NCBI GenBank assembly: GCA_009782655.1
Contig: WRIQ01000066.1
Coordinates: forward strand, 1 to 6,751
DNA from: Prolixibacteraceae bacterium
Lineage (GTDB): Bacteria > Bacteroidota > Bacteroidia > Bacteroidales > Prolixibacteraceae
Direction of reading: 5' to 3'
DNA: 6,751 nt
The translations under genes and the position numbers were made by a program. Shown piece after piece: positions 1 through 5,431 of the stretch (its first letter is position 1; every line of letters begins with the position of its first letter). Under the pieces are notes generated by a model. It made no database searches. It saw only the letters and a program-made list of their open reading frames with translations, and was not told the origin of the DNA.

Positions 1-565
1 TGGCCGAACCGCCGCCCTTAGTGATAAATAAAAATTCGTATTCGCCGCCTTGTTCAGCATAAATATCAATTTGTGCAGGCAGATTGCTACCCGTGTTTTT
101 CTCTTCGGTCATTGTAAAAGGCACCACCATCGAATAGCGCAGATTGCGGTCGCGGTAGGTTTCGAAGACGCCTTTCGAAAGATGTTCGGCATCGTTGGCG
201 CCGGTGTAAACATCTTCCCCTTTTTTGCCAATGACAATGGCAGTGCCGGTATCCTGACACGTGGGCAGTTCACCCTCGGCCGATACTATCTGGTTGAGCA
301 ACATGGTATGCGCTACAAATCGGTCGTTATCAGTAGCCTCCGGGTCTTTTAGGATGTCGGTCAGTTTGTTCAAATGCGCCGGACGCAAATAGAACGACAC
401 GTCGGCAATGGCTTCGCGCGCCAATAATTCGAGGCCTTCCGGAGCTATTTTCAATATTTTTCGCCCTTCAATTTCAACAACTTTTACATAATCCTGCGTT
501 AAAAGCCGATAACGGGTATCGTCATTTTTGATTGGGAAAGGTTTCTGATAAATAAATTCTGCCAT
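1..565 (-). CDS. Class I fumarate hydratase (fumarase), N-terminal part, cut by the window edge
   Basis: Cytoplasmic iron-sulfur enzyme that reversibly hydrates fumarate to (S)-malate in the TCA cycle or its reductive branch. Reading from the ATG at 565-563 gives 188 uninterrupted codons to the left edge. The protein starts [20 protein letters not shown]. Residues 101-108 read PTCQDTGT; its Cys103 corresponds to the first of the three cysteine ligands of the [4Fe-4S] cluster in class I fumarases. The last visible residues, FITKGGGSA (180-188), match the conserved glycine-rich KGGGSAN motif. Family members are about 540 residues, so roughly one third is present; the other two cluster cysteines and the C-terminal domain lie outside. 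The start is preceded by A-rich sequence (TTAAAAAAATAGTT) without a Shine-Dalgarno motif, as is usual in Bacteroidota. The gene lies 137 bases downstream of the GH106 gene and probably has its own promoter. The oxygen-labile class I type fits an anaerobic or microaerophilic lifestyle. A related hydro-lyase such as tartrate dehydratase is the main alternative but is less likely. Confidence 0.93.
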   Translation of the reverse strand, partial: MAEFIYQKPFPIKNDDTRYRLLTQDYVKVVEIEGRKILKIAPEGLELLAREAIADVSFYLRPAHLNKLTDILKDPEATDNDRFVAHTMLLNQIVSAEGELPTCQDTGTAIVIGKKGEDVYTGANDAEHLSKGVFETYRDRNLRYSMVVPFTMTEEKNTGSNLPAQIDIYAEQGGEYEFLFITKGGGSA

Positions 566-609
566 AACTATTTTTTTAACTACTTACTACAATTTTCAAA
601 AGATTATTG

Positions 610-635
610 CAAAATTATCTTTTTTTGGTTTGCAA
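610..635 (-). promoter_or_regulatory. Candidate Bacteroidota promoter for the fumarase gene
   Basis: The minus strand reads TAATTTTG at 617-610, a perfect match to the Bacteroidota -7 consensus TAnnTTTG, ending 44 bases before the fumarase ATG. A TTG lies upstream at 635-633, but the gap is only 15 bases. The usual -33 to -7 gap is about 19-20 bases, and no TTG lies at that distance. The -7 box is therefore credible and the -33 box weak. The same octamer occurs in the promoter of the DUF1080 gene. The position would allow the fumarase to be expressed independently of the GH106 gene. Confidence 0.38.
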
Positions 636-702
636 CAGCGTCTGGAAAGCGATTTTCACGAGAACAGGGATTCAATTTTTCTGACATCTTTCTTACAAAC
701 AG

Positions 703-3700
703 TTATTCCATTATCAATTTAACCGGTCCCAGCAGCCCGCTGTCCCTCAATTCGGCTTTCCCCGACGGGCCGTTGATAGTCCATGTTTTGCGGCCTTCTT
801 CGGGTTGCCGCGCATCGTACACCAGACGGTTAAACCAAGTGCTTGTTACTTCAATGGATAAGGTATTGGCGCCCGATTTTATTGCTTGGGTAACATCGAG
901 GCAATAAGGAGGTGCCCAAAGTGTGCGCAGCTTTTTGCCGTTGAGCCACACCACAGCAATCATTTCCACCCTGCCGAGGTCGAGCCAATAGTGCACTTCG
1001 GGTATAATGTCGCCTACCTCGAAAGTAGTTGTATAGGTTACCGTACCCGAAAAGGCTTTAGCTTCGTCAGCAACATCGAGGTTTTTCCAAGGCTGCAATT
1101 TTGTATTTTTGAGCGATGGAGGCGCTCCCCACCCTTCTGGGAACGACAATGTCCATGAATCGGGAAGATCGATCTGGGAAACGGATGTTCGTAACACCTT
1201 CGCCTTGGGAACAGAACTTTCGGGCTTGAAGACCAGAAAACAGGAGCCCGCTTTGGGCAAATCAAGCGCCACCGACGTGTAGCCGTCGCTATGTTTGCTT
1301 TCAATACCTGAAACAGAACCAGTTACCGGATCCCAAATTTCTACGGCTCCGTTTGTACGGAAATCGAGCATTCCCTTAAAATTTTTCCCTTTGGGCGCAC
1401 ATACAAAATACCAGTCGGCGCCGTCGATTTTGCGGTGTACCCACAAAGCATCGCCGCCTTTTACATCGGGTTGCATGTTGAGTTCTTGCAGCGCCTCGTC
1501 AATGTCCATGCCTTCAACTATCAATCCTTTACCGATTTTGCGGACTCCTTTTTGCAGCGTTTTTCCCCAAATTTTCTCCACCGCTCCCTCAAACCTTTTC
1601 AGGGCGTTTATGCCGCCTGTCAGCGTTATAAGCCCTTGGGGTGCATCGCCGATAACCGTAGCGCCTTCGTTTATCATGGCATACAGTTTTTCCACCGTTT
1701 GCGGCAACATGCGCCGCGCATCGGGCATCCACAACACGCGATAACCGATTCCTTCAGGCGTGAAAATCATTCCGTCACGCACCGTCAGGCGGTTCAGCAG
1801 AACATCGGGATTGCAGTAATCATATTTGAAACCTTGGGGGAACGGAACCTCCTGATCCGGTTTATGGTTCATTTCGTCGCCAAGATACCAAAGTACATCC
1901 GACACTGGTTTCCCGCGTTCGAGGAGGTAGCTGCAACGCGACAGGTAGGTGTTAAACTCTGGGACGTGCTTCCACCAAGTTTGTCCGCGCAGGAAAGGGG
2001 TGCCTATTCCGGAGCCGAAAGATGTTCCGGGAGGCAAAAAGGGATTTTGCGGATTGTGGGTGTAAGTGTGAAATATTAAATGGGTGACACCTTCGATACT
2101 GTTTATGTTGGCTACTTCTTTCAGCATGTCAAAATGTTCGTCCCATGTGAGGCTGAATGAGGTGAATGCTTCTGCGGCTACACGGGGCTTGCCATAAATG
2201 CGGGCGGCTGATGCCGTGGGCTTTATCGGCTTATAATTGAGCGAACCGACATAACCTTCGGAAAAAGGTTGCCAAAACTCGCACATGGGCACGTCGGAAT
2301 GTTTGTAATATTCGAGGATATCAGCGGGGAATATATCGCCTGCGGCAGTTTCATAAGTAATGGACATGTCGTTTGCCTTTGCATGTTCGGCCATGCGTCC
2401 GAAAAATTTGTCGGAAAAAAGGGTGCCGATAACCGAACGCCAATCGCGCAGGAAGCTTTTTGTTGTTTCCGTATCGTCAATCACGTAGCCAAAAACCGCA
2501 GGTAACCATTTGCGAAGCGGGTATTCTGCCAAATGTTGAAACTCGTTTTCCATATCGTTTGTCCATGTTTGCGTTTTACATTCCCAGCTATCCAGCAACA
2601 TTCCGTTCAGCAGGCCGCCAGCCAGCGGGCCGTCGTTTCCCGAAAGGCGTCCCAGATAACCGGCAAACTGTTCGTCGGGCCCCGAAACGGAAAGTTTATC
2701 GCATTCCCATCCGGTACCTTCGGGTGGCGCCGGGCCATTGCGCATACCCGTATTCACATGCCCGATTCGCAATATGGTCCATTTGCCTTTTGGAGCGTCC
2801 CATGTCAAGTGTCCGTTTACATCCATTTTATCTGAAATATCCGTTACCTTGTCAAAATCTACGTAAGCCGAAGCGGATTGCCGGGCGTGTTCTCCCATAC
2901 GCTCAATGCTTCGCAAAGTCCATCCCGCTTCCGATTCCCAGTTATTCTGACGGGCTGCCGAGAACAATTTCAACGATGGAAGCGCCATATCATGCGCATT
3001 GGCAAACGAAATTCGATATGTCGACACACCCGAAATTTCGGAACAGGCAAACGATATGGGACGGTCGTCCTGCCAACTGGATTGCGGTAATTCGGTGATG
3101 AGTATATCCCGGATGGCGCCATCGGGCATGACAGCTTGCACCGTGATTGAAACGCCGGGTTCGAAACACCATGCGTGGTTCATGCCGTTTATCGACGGAA
3201 ATTCCACCGTGCGAAGCGCCACGGGCTTTTCAAAGGAAACTTCTATCCAATGGGGATTCTCTTTTGGTGTGGGAGAAAAACGAAAAGGCTGCCGCAGTTT
3301 CCCTGTCAGGCACTCTTCCCATGCCAGTTCATGGTTGCTTTTTATGGAAACAGGCTTCAACGGCTCGCCGGTATCGCCATCGGGCGTGGGAAAAGCCAGC
3401 ACGGCAATATCCTTATAATCGCGCCAATCTTCGTTGCCGGATTGTGCAGGCAACGGTTCGCCCAAAATATGCACGCCGCCCTCCACATCGGTACGGCTGT
3501 ATACCAGATGGCGCATGGCATTGGAAGGCTCTATCCACGGCCCTCCCGACATGGCCCAGCCGGGGCAGTTTTGCATGGTGAAACGCAATCCCAGACGGCG
3601 GCACTCCAAAGCAGTGTGCTTAACGGCTTCGTCCCACAACGGGCTGAGGCACGTTATCTGCGGATCCACACCCGGCCATGGGCCTCCAAACTGCCCGTGA

Positions 3701-3993
3701 AATAACTGGATGCCCGAAATGCCCGCGCCGGCAATCGCTTCCAAATCAGCGGTAATGCCCCAGGTGGAAACATTTCCTCCAATGTAATGAAACCAAGTTT
3801 CGGGATAATAGACCTTAGAGGGTGATTTAAACGCTTCCGCATCGTGACTGCCGAACGGGCGGTTTATCTCCTGAACAGAAGGTATTATCGGCGTTTGCGA
3901 TGTTGACAAATCTTGTGCACATACGATGTTTATAACAGAGAACCAGCATGTTGCCGCCAACGCCCAAAATAGAAAATAATTGCATCGTTTCAT
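703..3993 (-). CDS. Secreted glycoside hydrolase, GH106-type alpha-L-rhamnosidase
   Basis: Predicted inverting alpha-L-rhamnosidase that removes terminal rhamnose from plant polysaccharides or glycosides. It is 1096 residues long, usual for GH106. The start at 3993 gives a signal peptide (about 1-26, hydrophobic FLFWALAATCWFSVINIV, likely cut after VCA before QD); the residue before that Cys is Val, so no good lipobox. Residues 62-175 carry the family's N-terminal catalytic signature: PETWFHYIGGNV, GITADLEA, AGISGIQLF, LGLRFTMQNCPGW, SGGPWIEPSNAM. About 215-345 looks like an inserted galactose-binding-type beta-sandwich. The barrel resumes with LLDSWE (466-471), AAEAFTSF (606-613), HTYTHNP (642-648) and GIGTPFLRGQTWW (662-674). 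Glu471 and Glu608 are the likely catalytic pair, judged by motif position. About 960-1096 resembles a GH2-type sugar-binding sandwich (YWLDLGRV, VVWLNGKKL, GANTLSIEV). Substrate cannot be read from sequence; RG-II, other pectic side chains or flavonoid rhamnosides are possible. No SusC/SusD genes are adjacent. The frame is intact. Confidence 0.85.
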   Translation of the reverse strand: MKRCNYFLFWALAATCWFSVINIVCAQDLSTSQTPIIPSVQEINRPFGSHDAEAFKSPSKVYYPETWFHYIGGNVSTWGITADLEAIAGAGISGIQLFHGQFGGPWPGVDPQITCLSPLWDEAVKHTALECRRLGLRFTMQNCPGWAMSGGPWIEPSNAMRHLVYSRTDVEGGVHILGEPLPAQSGNEDWRDYKDIAVLAFPTPDGDTGEPLKPVSIKSNHELAWEECLTGKLRQPFRFSPTPKENPHWIEVSFEKPVALRTVEFPSINGMNHAWCFEPGVSITVQAVMPDGAIRDILITELPQSSWQDDRPISFACSEISGVSTYRISFANAHDMALPSLKLFSAARQNNWESEAGWTLRSIERMGEHARQSASAYVDFDKVTDISDKMDVNGHLTWDAPKGKWTILRIGHVNTGMRNGPAPPEGTGWECDKLSVSGPDEQFAGYLGRLSGNDGPLAGGLLNGMLLDSWECKTQTWTNDMENEFQHLAEYPLRKWLPAVFGYVIDDTETTKSFLRDWRSVIGTLFSDKFFGRMAEHAKANDMSITYETAAGDIFPADILEYYKHSDVPMCEFWQPFSEGYVGSLNYKPIKPTASAARIYGKPRVAAEAFTSFSLTWDEHFDMLKEVANINSIEGVTHLIFHTYTHNPQNPFLPPGTSFGSGIGTPFLRGQTWWKHVPEFNTYLSRCSYLLERGKPVSDVLWYLGDEMNHKPDQEVPFPQGFKYDYCNPDVLLNRLTVRDGMIFTPEGIGYRVLWMPDARRMLPQTVEKLYAMINEGATVIGDAPQGLITLTGGINALKRFEGAVEKIWGKTLQKGVRKIGKGLIVEGMDIDEALQELNMQPDVKGGDALWVHRKIDGADWYFVCAPKGKNFKGMLDFRTNGAVEIWDPVTGSVSGIESKHSDGYTSVALDLPKAGSCFLVFKPESSVPKAKVLRTSVSQIDLPDSWTLSFPEGWGAPPSLKNTKLQPWKNLDVADEAKAFSGTVTYTTTFEVGDIIPEVHYWLDLGRVEMIAVVWLNGKKLRTLWAPPYCLDVTQAIKSGANTLSIEVTSTWFNRLVYDARQPEEGRKTWTINGPSGKAELRDSGLLGPVKLIME

Positions 3994-4044
3994 TTTCGTG
4001 TTTTTAATAAGTATGGATTAGATCGAGGTACATAATTAGTATTT

Positions 4045-4054
4045 TTTCGCGAAA
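4045..4054. repeat. Perfect 10-base palindrome upstream of the GH106 gene
   Basis: The sequence TTTCGCGAAA is its own reverse complement and lies 51 bases before the GH106 ATG, next to the weak -7-like box at 4031-4038. The position would suit an operator for a dimeric regulator, but a 10-base palindrome can also occur by chance in AT-rich DNA. Confidence 0.35.
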
Positions 4055-4114
4055 GAAGCTATTACCTGAATATCTAAATTGAATTTTTTAACTCAGGCAT
4101 ATAGTTATCTTGTG

Positions 4115-4137
4115 GTCGAAATTTTGTCTTTTTCGAC
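4115..4137. repeat. Inverted repeat GTCGAAA-N9-TTTCGAC
   Basis: Perfect 7-base arms (4115-4121 and 4131-4137) flank a 9-base spacer. As RNA it would form a modest stem. No T-run follows it on the minus strand, so it is not a standard intrinsic terminator for the DUF1080 gene. It may be a protein-binding dyad in the GH106 leader. Confidence 0.4.
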
Positions 4138-4146
4138 TTCCCTGTG

Positions 4147-4159
4147 TGCGATTTTCGCA
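4147..4159. repeat. Short inverted repeat TGCGA-TTT-TCGCA
   Basis: Perfect 5-base arms with a 3-base spacer, 9 bases beyond the 4115-4137 dyad. Like its neighbours it is centred on CGA/TCG half-sites. Alone it would be unremarkable; it is listed as a member of the dyad cluster. Confidence 0.3.
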
Positions 4160-4227
4160 TTTCGAGTTAAATTATGTGACAATTTCAGATCAGGATGTGT
4201 ATTCGAATTGGGCGCTTTTCTGAAGAG

Positions 4228-4244
4228 GCAACGATATTCGTTGC
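4228..4244 (-). repeat. Hairpin GCAACGA-TAT-TCGTTGC after the DUF1080 stop
   Basis: Perfect 7-base arms with a 3-base loop, beginning 26 bases downstream of the DUF1080 stop codon. This is the most stable small stem-loop in the gap. The minus strand continues CTCTTCAG, not a T-run, so a classic rho-independent terminator is not supported. It could stabilise or mark the 3' end of the DUF1080 transcript, or belong to the GH106 regulatory region. Confidence 0.4.
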
Positions 4245-4270
4245 AAATCAACGGACGGCGCCATTCTCCT

Positions 4271-5026
4271 TTACAGTTCTCTTATCCAGATATTGCGGAA
4301 GCTTACCAAATCGCCGTGGTCTTGCAGCGAGATGGGGCCTTTCCCGTGTGACGATACGAAATATTCGGGAACGCCGATGTAAACTGTCGGCCCTCGCACT
4401 TCGGAGGCATTCTGGACAACCACGCCATTGTGCAACAGGGTGATTTTCGGCGGCACGAGATACGATTTCCCTTCTGCGTCGAAAATTGGCGCCGTATAAA
4501 TGATATCATATGTTTGCCATTCGCCGGGTGCTTTTGTGACGTTCACCAAAGGGGGATGCTGTTTGTAAATACTACCGGCCTGACCGTTGCGGTACGTACG
4601 GTTTTCGTAGCTGTCGAGAACCTGCACTTCGTATTGCCCCTGCATAAAAATGCCGCTGTTGCCGCGTCCTTGGCTTTCGCCTTTCACCACCTGGGGCGAG
4701 CGCCATTCAATATGCAATTGAAAATCGCCAAATTCCTTCTTCGTTTTAATGCCGCCTTTCCCGGGAGCAACGGTCATGGCTCCGTTTTCCACGTTCCATT
4801 CGGGTTTTCCGCCGCGGTCGCTGACCCATTCGGCGTCAAGGTTTTTCCCGTCGAAAAGAACGATCGCATCCGAAGGCGCATCTCCATATTTCACACCGGG
4901 GGTAACAATTTTCACTTCGGGCTCCCAGATTTCCGTCATCTCGGGCTTCATTCCCATCGTCGGTTTCTGTTGTGCAAAAACCATTGCCGGTAAAACCAGC
5001 GCTGCCAATAATAAAATTTTCTTCAT
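4271..5026 (-). CDS. Secreted DUF1080 protein, 3-keto-disaccharide-hydrolase-like
   Basis: A 251-residue exported protein of the DUF1080 family (3-keto-disaccharide hydrolase, concanavalin A-like jelly roll). Characterised relatives act on glycosides already oxidised at C3, releasing the aglycone or second sugar; the substrate here is unknown. The ATG at 5026-5024 opens a clear signal peptide (MKKILLLAALVLPAMVFA, cut before QQ). A linker (19-52) with EIWEPEVKIVTPG precedes the domain, as I recall from other Bacteroidota members. Family landmarks follow in order: LFDGKNL (57-63), W77 in PEWNVENG, LHIEWR (104-109), GRGNSGIFM (120-128), YEVQVLDSYEN (132-142), GQAGSIYKQ (148-156), PGEWQTYDIIY (167-177), GPTVYIGVPEY (212-222), SLQDHGD (233-239) and FRNIWIREL at the C-terminus. 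Length is normal and no frame break is seen. It has its own promoter at 5143-5173 and precedes the GH106 gene by 277 bases in the same direction, suggesting related roles in glycan breakdown. No sugar-oxidising partner gene is visible. Confidence 0.88.
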   Translation of the reverse strand: MKKILLLAALVLPAMVFAQQKPTMGMKPEMTEIWEPEVKIVTPGVKYGDAPSDAIVLFDGKNLDAEWVSDRGGKPEWNVENGAMTVAPGKGGIKTKKEFGDFQLHIEWRSPQVVKGESQGRGNSGIFMQGQYEVQVLDSYENRTYRNGQAGSIYKQHPPLVNVTKAPGEWQTYDIIYTAPIFDAEGKSYLVPPKITLLHNGVVVQNASEVRGPTVYIGVPEYFVSSHGKGPISLQDHGDLVSFRNIWIREL

Positions 5027-5142
5027 CGTAGTTTACGGTTTTTAATCTTACATTATATTAATAATTATCAACTGAAATTATTTTACCATTTAAAATTTAC
5101 TTTTTATCATATTCATTGAATTCCCTGAAGAAAAGAACCCAA

Positions 5143-5173
5143 CAAAATTAATTAACGCACAGCTATTTTGCAA
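5143..5173 (-). promoter_or_regulatory. Bacteroidota-type promoter of the DUF1080 gene
   Basis: The minus strand carries TTG at 5173-5171, then 20 bases, then TAATTTTG at 5150-5143. This matches the Bacteroidota primary sigma-factor pattern (TTG near -33, TAnnTTTG at -7) in both sequence and spacing. Transcription would start near 5138, giving a 5' leader of about 110 bases before the DUF1080 ATG. It is the best-formed promoter in the window and argues that the DUF1080 gene is not simply read through from pgcA. Confidence 0.62.
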
Positions 5174-5350
5174 GCCAACCAGATGCTGATTTGAAAAAAC
5201 CGTCATGCCCCGATCCTGCGTCCGCTTCCGTTCAGATATTTTTCCTGTCAAACTTCCGCTTTTAGATAAATGAACCCGCCGAATGTGAATCGTCAACCTT
5301 CAAACAAACAGTTTAATCCTCACAAAACATTCTGATTATCAAAATAATGC

Positions 5351-5360
5351 AAAAAAAAAA
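5351..5360. repeat. Ten-base A homopolymer (T on the minus strand)
   Basis: Ten consecutive A residues lie in the noncoding DNA between pgcA and the DUF1080 gene. Such a run is prone to length change by slippage and to sequencing error. It lies about 180 bases upstream of the DUF1080 -33 box, so a length change is unlikely to alter promoter spacing. It may serve as the T-tract of the pgcA terminator. Confidence 0.6.
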
Positions 5361-5388
5361 TTCTATTGTTTTAATTTCCTCTGAAATT
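5351..5388 (-). terminator. Weak candidate terminator after pgcA: stem-loop followed by T10
   Basis: On the minus strand, 43 bases after the pgcA stop, AATTTC-AGAG-GAAATT (5388-5373) forms a 6-base stem with a 4-base loop. A run of ten T follows at 5360-5351, separated from the stem by 12 bases. The low-GC stem and the separation make it a poor match to a standard intrinsic terminator. It is the only stem plus T-run in the gap, and a weaker AT-only dyad (GATAATA/TATTATC, 5399-5424) lies just before it. Confidence 0.3.
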
Positions 5389-5431
5389 TTGTGATAAAGA
5401 TAATACAAAATAGTTACTATTATCATGCTGT

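Larger units (their letters stand above)
3994..4270. other. Intergenic leader region of the GH106 gene with several short dyads
   Basis: These 277 bases lie between the DUF1080 stop and the GH106 start. No credible gene was found; plus-strand readings here start at non-ATG codons and resemble nothing recognisable. Four short perfect inverted repeats occur, at 4045-4054, 4115-4137, 4147-4159 and 4228-4244. The sequence just before the GH106 ATG is A-rich (TATTAAAAACACGAAA) with no Shine-Dalgarno motif. A weak -7-like box TAATTATG lies on the minus strand at 4038-4031, with one mismatch to TAnnTTTG and no good -33 partner. The length suggests that the GH106 gene is transcribed from its own promoter here, possibly with operator sites, but that is inference. 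Confidence 0.6.
5027..5431. other. 405-base intergenic region between pgcA and the DUF1080 gene
   Basis: No gene is supported in this stretch. From the pgcA side it holds an AT-rich 3' flank with weak stem-loops and a 10-base A/T homopolymer, then a less AT-rich middle part (about 5180-5300) without recognisable content, then the DUF1080 promoter (5143-5173) and a roughly 110-base AT-rich leader up to the ATG. The only minus-strand open frame (5090-5296, 68 codons from a TTG) resembles no known family and overlaps the promoter. The leader contains a weak all-A/T inverted repeat, AATAATT-N9-AATTATT (5060-5082). No riboswitch or RNA gene was recognised. Confidence 0.65.

Noticed and set aside
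50..352. 100-codon plus-strand open frame at the left edge
   Set aside because: It lies antisense to the fumarase coding sequence, which carries clear family motifs throughout this stretch.
566..702. Terminator between the GH106 and fumarase genes
   Set aside because: No stem-loop with a T-run was found after the GH106 stop; the gap is AT-rich but shows no convincing hairpin.
1435..2079. 214-codon open frame on the plus strand inside the GH106 gene
   Set aside because: It is antisense to a well-supported GH106 coding sequence, lacks family motifs, and is rich in residues typical of a reversed coding strand. The same applies to the plus-strand frame at 2460-3098 and the smaller ones between 886 and 3705.
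4031..4038. TAATTATG as a -7 box for the GH106 gene
   Set aside because: It has one mismatch to TAnnTTTG and no TTG at the right upstream distance, so it is too weak to list as a promoter.
4079..4443. Plus-strand open frames spanning the gap and the end of the DUF1080 gene
   Set aside because: Much of their length is antisense to the conserved DUF1080 C-terminus, the longer one starts at TTG, and the protein text shows no motif.
5090..5296. 68-codon minus-strand open frame upstream of the DUF1080 gene, ending in an 8-codon ATG frame (5116-5090)
   Set aside because: It needs a TTG start, matches no recognisable family, has mixed composition and overlaps the promoter. The short ATG frame in the leader shows no amino-acid run or attenuator-like structure.
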